From contig NC_079147.1 in the NCBI RefSeq assembly GCF_945859685.1, positions 100,981,525 through 101,045,524 on the forward strand: DNA of 64,000 nt, given 5' to 3'. Made by a program: the position numbers and the translations under genes. A model generated the notes under the pieces. It searched no databases. It saw nothing but the letters and a program-made list of their open reading frames with translations, and was not told where the DNA came from. This DNA comes from Eupeodes corollae. Lineage: Eukaryota > Arthropoda > Insecta > Diptera > Syrphidae. Positions 23,439-35,387 of the stretch are shown piece after piece (the first letter of the stretch is position 1; each line of letters opens with the position of its first letter).

Positions 23439-25537
23439 TTTGACAAATCGGACCCATTACAATAACCAATGGGATATTTTTTGGCTGCTTCCTCGTATTT
23501 ATCAAAATCATTTCGTTTGGATTCCACGAATGATTTCAATGATTCCAGTGCACGCATTGCTGACTCAAGAACCACTTTCGGGTCTTGCAACATCTTGTTT
23601 GTAGCTTTGAATAGCTCCAAGATATCGTTCCAAAATGTTGCAAACAAAACGGTTTCGAGACCACTCATCTTCTGTGGAAGTTTCTTTGCTTCATTCCTCA
23701 CGATATTTTTTTTCTCTTTATTGGAAGATATGCAGGTAAGAGCTTCTTTGATTTCCGAATAGCCGTTGACTAAGGCTTTCGTAGCTTCAGTTCGACAAGA
23801 CTAAAAAATGTCACTGAGCTTTTTCAATACTTAAATTTGGCCGCTTTTCTTCTCCGATAGTTTCTCAATCAGAATTCGGTGCCGCTCTGTACTGCTGTGA
23901 AAAACGTGTACAAATTCTGCAAAAAATTAAAGAACTGAACAATTCTGGGAATGACCACAACAAGGTACAAACGCCGATAAATGATTTTTCACAAAAATAA
24001 GAGCCTGCATCCCTTTGTATTTTCCACTCATGATTGCAGCATTGTCATATGACAATGACATATAGTTAGTTGATCGATGTGAGCTTCGTCGGAAGTAGAG
24101 TCCACTGATACGGAATAATATTTTGATTTTGGATACTATTTCAGTAAGTACCTTATCATCCATGGAACCGATCAGTTCTTCGCAAATCGTGGACGAAAGG
24201 TAACTAACATGACTACTCCCTTTCTTTGTATGCTCTTTCAAAAGGATTGCTTGGATTGGTTCATACTCCCCTAGCAAATCCAAAATGCCCAGGAAATTTA
24301 TATTACTCGGTGAGCCAACAAGTTCATTGTTACCTCGAAAGGCGTTCAGCAATGAATTTAATGGTATTAACGATAGTTCTCAGGATTTTTGCCAATACTC
24401 GATTTGTTGAACCTCTTGCATCCCTATAGCTCTTGATGCCTGTGACTTTTTCCCGTTGCACTTAACTCATTACTGATTCCAAATGAGTTTTCGAAATCTC
24501 ATGTTCATTGTTCATAGAGACGATCGGATGCATGCTTCCAGTCACTGAAATCTTCTCCACTAAGTTGGTTGTTTTGAGTGAACACGAATTCGCGAGCATA
24601 ACAATATATTTTGCCCGTAGTTAGAGAAAAGCAAAGCCAGAATGGATTGACGGTCTCTTGATTTTTATTTCGGCTCTTCGTACATTTCCGAACTAAGTTG
24701 GAATTATCTCGTGGCTGATCTGGATGAACTGAATTTTTCAGAGATACTTGATTGCAATTTTGAAGTTCGGTGGAACCTTTTTTCGACCAATATTCGATAA
24801 TTTCCTTTGTTATATTAGCAGGTCAAATACCGATGTCATTTTCGAGACCACAAACTTTTGCTTCTGATGCTTTCTCTTGGGTTGATATTCGCTTATAGAA
24901 AATTGTGTGACTTTGAATACTATCGACGACAACTCCATCTACGGCCTCTACAGTTGAATCTCCTGCTGTTGTGTTAGGATCCTGAGGGATTTCTTCTTTA
25001 CTTAACGACGTAAACAAACTGATAAATTTGTGTGTTTTGGCTAAAGTTTCTTCGGATGTCCTTAAACGTTCTGCTTGCAATTTCCTCTTCTGAGAGCCAC
25101 TAGCAAAAACTCGAGGAGAATTAGTCAATAATAATTTATTTTTCCAAGGATTGAAAAACACCGATTCTTGATATACAGCAATTAATTTATATCTAACATA
25201 AATATAAGAAAACAAAAATTGGCGAGACCCAGAATCGAATACCCAACCTCTGTCATTAAGCGATTGGGGTACTCACTCAAGATGAGTAGTTAATTGGAAG
25301 AGCTTCTTATCAGGGTTATTTGAAATTATGATATTTCATTGATTGCCTGATTGGAGTGAACAAATATAGATCAATCATTTCTGTTATTTAAGATGAGTAT
25401 AATTAAATAATTATGTATAAAATACCGTAGGTTGTAGGTAAAGGAAAATATGTTTACTAGTTTTAATTTGAAACAAAAATTTTCTGAAACCTTTATTGTG
25501 GGGGCCACCCGGTTGTCCTCTCCTCAATCCGGCCCTG
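23439..25537 (-). mobile_element. hAT-superfamily DNA transposon relic (ZMYM1-like transposase)
   Basis: The minus strand encodes a broken hAT-type transposase. The N-terminal basic region 'SGSQKRKLQAERLRTSEE' lies at about 25030-25100. A TTF-type zinc-finger region follows (about 24560-24840; 'NPFWLCFSLTTGKIYC', 'FSDWKHASDRLYEQ'). The catalytic region has 'LSYDNAAIMSGKYKGMQA' with the aspartate codon at 24044-24046, then 'FVPCCGHSQNCSVL'. The C-terminal helical region is 'KLPQKMSGLETVLFATFW' (23630-23690). Stops separate the pieces. A candidate terminal repeat, CAGGGCCGGATTGAGG, begins at 25537 on the minus strand. At the 3' side, about 30 bp identical to the ATR right end (23438-23467) replaces the expected sequence. 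Confidence 0.75.
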
Positions 25538-27488
25538 ACAATAACTTCCAATGTAAGTCTTATTTTATACTTTGTTTTCTATTTCGATAAAAATACATGT
25601 ATTTTAATACATTATATGATCACCTCATTTGTGTCTTATTCTATTTTTTACTTATCAAAGTTTATACCTTCGTTTTCTCCTCTATCCTATCATTTACTTT
25701 CTTACTAAGGTATAAAGGAGTGTTCTATATTATCATTTATGACTATTTTCATATATATATACCTTTTTACTACGTCCACACTATAAAATACCCTACTTCA
25801 ATCTTTTAAATAACAAACAACCAAAAACTTTTTGTCAAACTAAAAATAAAAAAGCCTTCAAGTTTAAAACTATTCCATTTCTATCCCACTTGACTCTAGA
25901 AGTCACATAATTGACAGGAAACCAAACAGCATTGTGAAAAATGAAAAAAAAATGTTATTCTCTGGAGTAATTCTTCATTTTTTCAAAACCCAAACTGTCA
26001 GCTGTCAAAATTTATTTAAAATGTCCAATAGTAACATTTTTACTTAGAAATATTATCTAATAAATTTATTATGTAATAATTGAATGTCTTTTAAGCTCTG
26101 ATCAACAACGTTGAAGAACTCTGTTTTATCGGAGAGAAATTTAGTCTCAAATAAAAGTCCTTGTTAGGCTATAATCTTGCCAAAAAAAACTAAAACAATC
26201 CACTTTTTTCCTCACTTCATTCAAATGACTCTTCATTTTTTGCAAAGGGCAAAATGTAAGGCTTACTAAAATATCCATGCGTAACCCTTAAATTAGCATC
26301 CATCATCTTCAATATGTTATTCCAGTTGACATAGGGTTCAAACCATCATAACCCCCTACGCGAACAAAAAAATAAAAAAAAATGGAAATCAACTTTTCAT
26401 ACATGATGGTGTGTCCTTCTACAAATTGTTTCACCCTTTTTGACACACTTAAGATGACAGAAAAATATAAAGAAAACAAAATATGATACTCGTATCAAAA
26501 AAAAAAAAAGAAAAAAATATTCGTCCTTTACATATACAACAATTGCTTATAGGAATATCATTTACGTATAAATGAAAATTGTTTATGCGATAGATGTTTT
26601 TCCATTTTAGCAAATTGTTCTTCGAATCGTGTCCTTATTTACTTGATAGCACAACACCCTCATCCCCCATACTTACGCATACGAGAATACTTCTCATTAA
26701 TACAGAGGGCCCCAACCAAAAGGAACCTCATCTCCATCTCCATCATCATAGATATAGAATGATAGGGATTTAGACTTATTTTTGTGTCCTTTGTTTCTCT
26801 TTTTTTGGCAATTTATTTTGCATACATATATTTATTTATTTATTTTATTTTTTGTCTTACTCATAATATCCATAAAAACACAAAATATACATTTTATCAT
26901 TTTAAAAGAATGAGTTTAGGCAAGAACAGAACAAAACAAAAAAGGATATGCGGGCAGAGGTTTTTATACTACTTAACAACATTGTGTGGGCTTGAATGGA
27001 GTGCGAAAAAAATACTATACATTATATGAATATGAAGACTTTGTAGTTAGGTATATGAAGGCAACAAGGACGACGTTCGTCGTCGTCGACGTATATGGAG
27101 TGTAAATCTTCCCAGTCTCAATTTCCTCATCACAATAGCTTGTCATTCTAGATAAGACACGAAATAATGTTGGATTCTTCAACAGAATTTATAATGAATT
27201 GAGTTTGTACTTTCTTTCACATCAAACCTCCACACCTCCCCTTCCCATACTCTATCGCATAAATGTTGATAGCATCATTTTACTCATATAGTATAAACAA
27301 AACACTTATGATAGGCATGTATATAATACTAGATATATAGGGGAAAGGGGGGTAAAAGTGGTTTCAAAAAATTAAAGAAGAAAAGAAAATCTTCAAAGAA
27401 AATAATATTTATCTTTCCCAATCTAGTTTATGCGTCACTGGGTTAAAACTTTTTTAATCTGAAGCTATTTTTTCTTGTTTTGGAGGAG
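25538..27488. other. Unassigned AT-rich DNA
   Basis: No coding frame with recognisable similarity. It contains short poly-A tracts (26500-26520) and pyrimidine-rich stretches. The texture resembles 5630-9740 but I see no homology. Confidence 0.45.
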
Positions 27489-27523
27489 CACGTGACGTGA
27501 TGATTAGTGCGTAGGACCTCAAA
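27489..27523 (+). mobile_element. Possible SINE 5' head, cut by an RTE
   Basis: 'gacgtgatgattagtgcg' followed by 'taggacct' matches the A-box part of the tRNA-derived SINE head ('gtcgtgatggttattgcc', 57685-57702) with a few changes. It is cut by the RTE 3' end at about 27524. It is too short for certainty. Confidence 0.3.
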
Positions 27524-29626
27524 TGAATTACTTACTCAAGGTCCTATGTGAACTAGGACCTAACCCACAAACTTCTTCATTGACCTCGGACCCAGTTACG
27601 CACTCTAAGTTTGGTGATGGCACTTTCCAGTTGTACCCGCCAACTGATCAGCGGTCTTTCTCTACTGCTGTGGATCCAAAGTCTTTTTGGGAGGTAGCAT
27701 TGGTTTCCATGCGCTCTGCGTAACCCAGCCATCCTAGACCTTCGACATGTATCCTTTTGGCTAAGTCTCAACGTCGCTTTAGAGCCCGTATATCTCGTCG
27801 TTCCTTTATCTAATCCACTTAGCTTATTTTGTTCTTGATCCGCTTTCGTATATTCCAAGCTTTTGCACCGTATCGAAGGAAGGGGATGATGAGGGTCTGT
27901 ATATCGATACTTTTGTTGCTCGAGAAATGTTTGAATTGCAAAAAAGAGCCGTTGAAAAAAGTAGTTTTCTACATTCATAGCGAAGTCCAGACAGACAAAG
28001 TCATCAGCTGCCTCAAAAACATTTCCGTCGACGGTGACATTTTGACCGAGTCGGTATTGTAGGTTCTTTCTTGATGATAATGTAAAAGTAAAATGTAATT
28101 TGTTTTGCCCTCGTTAACCGATTAACCCCTTTTTACCTTCTCTGGACATCATCCTAGGTTCTTCCGATTATGACAATAAGCATGTGACGTGGGAGATCTG
28201 CACTTTTCTTTCAAGGAAGTTTTTAAAGAAATTACTTGAAAGCGCATCAGCTTGTATTAAGGACGAGTTTGGCGGAAATACCAAAAAAAACATAGCTCTA
28301 TACAGTTCGTCCCTGTAACTGGTGCCATATGCGGCCTTGAAATGAAAAGGTGTCGATTTTATGTTCTTATTTTTTCCAGGATCTGTGGTAATGTAAATAT
28401 TTGATCCACTATAAACTTTCATGGTCTAAAATTACACTTTTAAGGACTCATCACGTTTATGACGAAGGGCTTTAGACGTTTACATTTTACTGCAGAAAAG
28501 TGTCTGTGTGGGATATGTTAAGGAGACTAATTACTATTATAGTTTGTGCAGTTTAGAGGATCTCTTTTCATCAAACAATACTGTTGCCACTGGTTTTCGA
28601 TACGTTTTAATAGCGACAGAGAACTTTGAAAGAGGTTATTTGTGACTCGATCGGAGACTAATTTGGTGTTCTTTCGGGATTGTAGCCTTTCGACGTTGTA
28701 TCTTCTTCCAGCATCTCCATATTTTGCTTTATTTGTGTACACCCGAAGTGCTACCTTGACTACAACGAGGAAGTAGTCCGAGTTGATGTTAGCTCCTCGG
28801 AAAGTTCAGCATCCATATTGAAAGTAAAATATGGTAAATCTGGTTGAATGATTGGTGATTGGTTGAAGACCTTCAAGTTGTGGATCTTGAGGTGTGAAAA
28901 ACGCGTACATACTGGCTATACCATGACATTTCGCCTTTCAGCAAAATCTATGAGCCTGAATTTGTTATCGGCAGAGTTGTCTTGTTGACTGTTTTTATTG
29001 TTTATTGCTTCATGGGTTGGCATTAAAATCTCCCAAAACAATTTTAATATCGTATCTAAGGCACTGCTTAAATGAATATGCTTTGTCCAAGAGCTCGAAA
29101 AACATAACCTTTGTGTTGTTATGTTAGCTTTAATGCACTCGTTGATGCACCTATAGCTTAAGACGTGTTGCCTGAGTTGGCTCGAATGAAACATTTAAAT
29201 TCCAATAAGCGTTTTGGGTTTAGTATACTTCTATATGCTTTATAACAGTCTAGGGCCTCCACTAATTCCGAATTTCGTTGTCCTTAAATTGTTTGAGTTG
29301 GATGTCAACAGTAAATCTGTCCGTATCAGAGGCTTGTTTATACTTCACAACTAGTTTTCTTTTTATGAACATGATCAAGTAAGTCACCTTGACGCACAAG
29401 CTTCAACCTGAAAGTCCTTAATTTAAACTCTTATAGCAAGAGCCGGTATAACAGCTGGCGGTACTTACAGGCCTGAGCTCCGAATATGTCGTAGGCCTCC
29501 ACGAAATCTTCACTCAGGTGCTTTAGTGGAAACACCTCACGTTTGCTTCCCCCAACAACTTTCCATTAACGTTACAACTCAATCTAAAGTTGAGGTACCA
29601 AGCTTCTGATGTCCTTCGACGCACAG
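27524..29626 (-). mobile_element. RTE-type LINE, nearly full span, decayed
   Basis: The minus strand covers most of an RTE element. The 3' end near 27524 has the AAGTAAG-type tail. The C-terminal domain has 'HGNQCYLPKRLWIHSSRERP' and 'ITKLRVRNWVRGQ'. The RT region at 28140-28760 aligns block by block with the RTE at 36270-37400, but its YADD box is lost. The endonuclease region lies at 28880-29330 and the 5' UTR at 29430-29626 matches 50640-50900 ('gtggaaacacctc'). It is a more divergent subfamily than the other copies. Stops occur throughout. Confidence 0.7.
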
Positions 29627-29923
29627 TGGCCCGTTTTGACTTTTTGGGTATTTTAATATGCAATCGTCAAAATCTATTTTTTAAGTAATCTAAGTAAATT
29701 GAAACTGTAGAACAAAAAAAAAGGACCATTTCGAAAAAAAGTATTTTTTTTTTAAGAAATTTTTTTTTAATTACATATTCATGAATACATAATGTATTTT
29801 GGTATTTACATATATCAAAAGTCAAACAGTGTAAAGAGAAATAAAGACAAAACAAATAAATATATAAACACTAAATTTCTTAAAAACCATCATCTAAGTC
29901 AGGGGAAATGTGTTATAAACTTA

Positions 29924-30313
29924 TCATTTATGGAGAGTACCGTTCTTCAAATCTTTTTGGCTTCTCACATGCATTAATGAAGGAATAAGTATATCCAAAG
30001 GAGTTGCAAGCATGTTAAATAGGTCCTCATTCAGCCGAATCCTTGAAACTTTACACGTATTCTGATATCTATATTTCTTGTAGTCTTTATTTTTGAATTC
30101 CTGGGTTTCTTCTGACAGTTCTCCAATTGGTAGTAATTGATATTCAATGATATTTTGACTATGAACCAATATTTTGTGTAGAGTAGGTGTGAGTAGTTTT
30201 TCAGGATACTTTTGTTTTAAAAGCTCTGCCGTTTTCTTAGTGTATTGCCCAAATTTACCTGCATTCACTACTTCTCTGCAATTCAAAACGTTCAATATTA
30301 CTTTGAGCCTCAT
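29924..30313 (-). pseudogene. C-terminal piece of an uncharacterised, probably transposon-encoded protein
   Basis: A 129-codon minus-strand frame reads 'FGQYTKKTAELLKQKYPEKL', 'LTPTLHKILVHSQNII', 'LLPIGELSEETQEFKNKDYK' and 'KVSRIRLNEDLFNMLATPLD'. From memory, this pattern (a histidine-containing 'LHKIL(V/I)H' helix, then 'PIG.LSEE.QE.RNKD') occurs in multi-copy, unnamed arthropod proteins that look mobile. I cannot name a family or reaction. The N-terminus is missing; at 30325 an ATR right end begins. A host gene exon is possible but less likely. Confidence 0.45.
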
Positions 30314-30324
30314 TATAATCTTTC

Positions 30325-30425
30325 ATTTCGACTCTATGGATTTTGAAACGTCAAAAAATTTCAAAATGTTCAATTTGACAAATCGCACCCATTACAATAA
30401 CTTCCTATGGGAAGTTAAAAATACT
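30325..30425 (+). repeat. ATR repeat, right terminus only
   Basis: About 100 bp: 'catttcgactctatggat', 'ttgacaaatcgcacccatt' and the perfect hairpin AACTTCC-TAT-GGGAAGTT at the end, followed by 'aaaaatact'. It is 5'-truncated, so the right end can stand alone. Confidence 0.75.
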
Positions 30426-31074
30426 TTAACATGCAGCCTTGTCAATATCTCTTTTTCGTTAGACATCAGTTATGCGACAGTATACCTTAATTTTTTTGGT
30501 TCCTTACTACTTTAACCCATTCTCCCCTATCAAAAAATCACTCATCCAACTTGCTTGCTTATTGCATGTGTTCATATATTTTTATAAGTTCTTAAGATTT
30601 TATCCTGATTTGGTAGATTGTATGACTTTATTTTTTGTTCTTATTAAGGAAATAAACCTTAGCACTTAACTGATAAAAGTTTGTTGTTGTCATATTACAT
30701 TTTCATCCACCTTTATCATGTTTATTTAGTCATAAATTATTCTTCATTATCGCTTTGAGTCCTTTGGTTTGTTTTTGTTTCTTTGCGAAACAAGAATAAG
30801 GATTCTGAATTTCTGTTCATAAAGTGTATTCAAAGCGGAAGAAAATGTTCTGAAAACTGGTATAATGATTATGTTCTCTTACTGCATCTTGAGTTATTTC
30901 ATTAGTCTACAAAGTTTATCAATCAACTATCGAAAGAAATACTCGTACATTTCAGGACATAAAATATCTTGAAACTTCTAATAATAAATAAATAAGAACA
31001 AAATTCCTAGTTACTGTTCGATTTTAAAACAAAAAAACTTCAATGCAATAGTTCATCGGCAATTCTAAGAAAAA

Positions 31075-31420
31075 AGCACAGCTGCAATAGGCAACCGCAT
31101 GACTGATTTTAACCCTCAAGACTTTAGCAAAGTACAGAACCGTATCAGATCTTTTGGTAGTTTAAAAATAGCTGGCACTGGCAGTGATTTGATAATGGCC
31201 AAATAGTTTTCAATGAAACAATGAAGAAATTATACTTATTTGTGAAAATTTTCATACTGACAGTTCTGACAATATTTTAGGATCTGAAAATCGTCTGCAC
31301 CTAGCTTTTGTAAACCTTTTTTCTAGAAGAAGGCTGTTTAAATTGTGTATACCACTTCATCAAAAATATTTTCGGGAAAACTTTAACATTTTAGTTGATG
31401 TGTTGACAAATTCGATTTGA
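31075..31420 (+). pseudogene. Decayed coding remnant, unidentified
   Basis: Two adjoining plus-strand pieces read like protein: 'MTDFNPQDFSKVQNRIRSFG' with 'LKIAGTGSDLIMAK', and then, in another frame, 'NILGSENRLHLAFVNLFSRR' with 'KLCIPLHQKYFRENFNILVD'. A frameshift and stops separate them. The residue mix suggests an old mobile element or pseudogene, but no family is identified. Confidence 0.25.
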
Positions 31421-34379
31421 TCGGATCCTAGTTCCATGAACAGTATTGGAGAGCCCTATCGTTCGGCTTAGGCCCAAAATTCATCCAACACTTTCAACAT
31501 CCATTTTAAATTAACTAAAAGCAATTATATAAGTACACATAGGTAGAATGAAATCATCTATAGAAATAACCATTATACCTTACTTACCATATATACACAC
31601 ACTTCACAAGCACTTAATTCGGACAAATTCTCAAAATTCCATCCAGTATAATCAAAGGTTAGGTATTCAAGACTATTATCATGGCATTTGGCATTCGACT
31701 CATGTCATCTAGATTCCCATACCTCTACGTAGGGTAGGTATGAACTTTTAATTCGTTTCCAACGATATAAATGTTCAACACATAAAATGAAAGCGATTTG
31801 TATAACCCCGAATCCCCTTATTCTCAATAAACCCCCGCCCCAACTCATTCTAACTCTAACCCACAGAGCCAGAGGCATTTTGGACTTGTCTGGGATGGAT
31901 AATTTGAAGCTCGATCATAAAACCTTAATATTTGTCTGAACTGAAAACACTCCAAAGTACAATAATCATTATAACAGTGCGTATAGGTCAACCCTGGCAT
32001 TCCGTTTACAGTTACACAAATTCCTGTAAATTCCAATATCCAATATCCAATATCCAATATCAATACCATCATAATCCTTCGAATATTGGACTTGAAAATT
32101 ATAAATAGTAAACACGACCGCTGCCGCCCGCGCCGCTCACCTGCCCGTTTACCCTCTATCAAAGTACAATGTTGCACGTTACGTTATTACGTTTGTACTG
32201 TATACGCACAGCTATTCCAATTATTATTTCCGTTAAACCGGGAATAATTACGACCAATCTCAGGTAGAAAGGTAGAAGTTTTTTGTTGTATAATGCTTGA
32301 TTCCTATTCCTGCAGGATGCTACGACCTACGAGTATAGGTGTAGCTCTGGCAGAAGCAGAAAAGCACTAGCATCACATTCCTAATGAACATTTTAGCGCT
32401 TCCGCGTGTGGAAATTGCTCTCAGCTTAAAGTTTATTAACAAAATATTTCAGGGCGGCTAGCTGTACAAAAATTAATTGAATTCGCCAGCCTGAAATTTT
32501 CACATGCCGTATCCGACGTGATTCTGTGTTCGGTGCGGAGATGTTGATTGTAGAATTCACCATAACTGTTTTTGTGCTTATGAATGTGCGGGCGGGAGAC
32601 GGATACGGATACGGATATGGATATACGTAGAGGGTGGATTTCTACTCCTAGGTATATGGTATATCTCTGTGTGTATATTTTTGATCAAATGAAATTTGAT
32701 AGTCTCGTTCGGGTCGGTTCGGTATGCTGCTATGTTAGAAGACTCAGCACTCAGTCTTTTCTGTTGATGATGAAGGCCTGTGAAATTCCATTCTTTTGTA
32801 ATAAAAACATCTTGGTGGAGCAGAGGCCGAGGTAACAATAGTAGGAAGGCAAACCTATAGAGTTAGGCAACACAATTGGGCTAGATGCTTTTTTACCTAA
32901 GGAATGCAAGAAAGGTCGTGGTTAAGGTTAGGTACGGTACACATCCTCATATTGTTTGGGGTTCCTTTTTCTTCTCCACAATATGTACAACTAGGTATGA
33001 ATGTTAGGCTTGGAACCAACAAAAGAGTGAGGCAAATTGTGGTTTTTCGGAACTCGTTGATGATGCGGTGTCGATGGTTTAGTGTTGATGAATACATTGT
33101 GGTTCTTATATGGTTCTGCTTGAAGTGCAGAACAGAAACCGAGGGAGATATAATAATGCGAAATCTCCTAAACGCGATTATATTATTCGTGAAATTGGGT
33201 TTCGGAGGTTCAAATTGGGGATTGAATGTCTTTTCTCTCTGGGAGTCGAAATTGTTCTTTATATACCAGAGGTTTAGGTATACAAAATTATCTTCTTCTT
33301 CTTGATTCTGCGAAATTTACTCGTATATCTTCCTTACAGCTTTGTGTGGTATGTGTAAACATTCTATGGAAAATGGAAACAGGGTACAAGAAGATTTGAG
33401 CTCATCAAAATTTGGTATTTTGTGATGTAGTCTTGATGGAAGTATAACCCACTGATGAAGGATTGGTGATTCTTTTTCGGAGAAAAAAGGCATTATCTTA
33501 AAACTTGTTGCTTACTTCGGTTTTTTGTGTGTTTATTTTATGTGAAACATTTTGAAATTTTTTAATCAACGCATATTCATGTGAAAGCGGATTTATGAGT
33601 TGTTGATGTATTCGGAAGAATTTAGGGGATGGGTTTGCTTTTATCAAAAACAACGATGGGCTTATACATACGATGGAGAGATTCTTGGGTTTTTCGGTTA
33701 TCACCTTGGAATTTATGTTTTGGAAAGAGGAGTTTATCTTTTTCGAGTGAAATTTAGACAGAATTCAGGAGTAACACAGTAGGTCCACTAAGTAAACAGG
33801 AAATATCGACCGGTTCACTTGGAAAACTACGTCTGACGTCTCTTAAAATTCGAAAAATTTCAGTCTCGTCCCGGTATCGGTTTCGTATAACTGAGTCTGG
33901 TTTCGGCGTCGGCTCTTCTTGTCGGTAGTTTTATAGGTAGTCTTGTATAGCGCTGCACAAATTCATCAAACTAAAGCCATAAAGCTTCATTGTTTTAGAA
34001 GAGACTTAATCTACAAATTTGTTAGTAATTTAAAGAAATTCACCAAAAGACTGCCAAAAACAACTTAAATATTTCTAATAATCTTCAAAGTATACTAGCA
34101 CTGTAAATTTGGATACAACTTTATTAATGCTTTAAATTATGTTTAAAATATCTGTTTTGAAGGAAAGAGCGAATATTGAGGTTCTTAAGAGAAAAGCTTA
34201 CAAAAATGATTGGAAATTCCTGAAACTTCTCAAAGTTGACTTTCTTTTAAATACAAAAATTTTAAAGATCTAAACAAATTGAAGAAATTTGTGTGTGAGG
34301 TGAAATTGCTTTAGATGCCCTAGAATGAGATTGAGAACATGAAATCCAAGAATAAAAATGTCCCAAAAACCGCAAAATG

Positions 34380-34930
34380 ACAATCTCGTCATCCTATTGG
34401 CTAGTTTAAATAAATAGTGTACGTTTTTGTCTATTGATTAATAATATAAAACATTTGATAACATCTTGAAAATCGATGTGAAATGAGATTCGGCAACGTG
34501 TAATTTTCAAGGGCAACGTTATATTTTTATTCACAACTTATTTTCTTAACTTAGTTTGCTCGTTTTAATTTTTTTTTTTTTGATTTCTCTTAATACAAGT
34601 TGACCCGTTTTTGAGGTATCGAATTTTGAATCTAGTGTTATTTTATATTTTCAAAAAAAATAAAAATTTCCTATGAATATGAATCTAATGAAAAACTTAA
34701 ATTCCAAGTTTGAACTCAGTCAACCCTATGTTTTTGATGTAGGGGCGAGGACAGACAGATGGACAGAATCGGGGGACCCACTTTTTTCAAATTCTCTGAC
34801 AACGTAATGTTATGCTTAATTAAAATGTCGAGTTCCAATTTTTGTACGAATGCAAAACTTGCGATGTATTTACTTCGGTGGGGTAAACCGTGATTTTAGG
34901 TACACTCCGTGTTTGGACAAGCTAGGTTCA
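34380..34930. repeat. Possible interspersed repeat
   Basis: It contains 'gaggacagacagatggacag' followed by 'aatcgggggacccactt' and 'gagttccaatttttgtacga'. Blocks of GACAGACGGACAG type followed by 'cggacccactt' recur in non-autonomous repeats of several insects in my recollection. There is only one copy in this window, so it cannot be verified here. Confidence 0.3.
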
Positions 34931-35387
34931 ATGATTTTCTTTTACAGGAACGAAAAGAAAACAAAAAAACAGAAGATGCAAAATTAGTGTCACATGAATT
35001 TTGGCAATCTTTTTTCAATTTTTATTTGACGATATTTTCAAGCCCTTAGGTTTTTTTGAAAAACCCAAATGCGGAATGAATTAAGCATGTATTATGTTTA
35101 CTTTGCAATTCTGAAGTTTATAAATACAAATTTTATGGCGGCTTTTTCCGAAGAAGGTTTGTCACAAGAATAGGGGCAAGATTTAAACTTATATATTAGC
35201 CTGTTTTTAAATCACTCAAAAAGGATACTTTGATTGTTTCGAAGCTCAGTACGAGTATATATTTGATAGAAGCTTGGGATACAGTAGCCTTTTGTGATGA
35301 ATAGTTCAGTTTAGTTAATTCATCAAACAAAATTACACTAGGTACTTAAGTGATTATTAGATAACATAATAAATACAATTAAAATTT

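Larger units (their letters stand above)
30426..35387. other. Long stretch with no assigned gene
   Basis: Mostly unassigned. A GC-richer patch lies at 32100-32170. A 7-bp tandem repeat (CCAATAT, about four units) lies near 32033-32061, and (GGATAC)-like units near 32598-32625. Two weak candidates are listed separately (31075-31420 and 34380-34930). Short frames such as 32904-33305 and 33600-33782 show no family resemblance. Confidence 0.4.

Noticed and set aside
25220..25290. Possible tRNA-like sequence near 'cccagaatcgaatacccaac'
   Set aside because: It has a weak B-box-like word but no partner A box, no cloverleaf by eye and no similarity to the SINE head.
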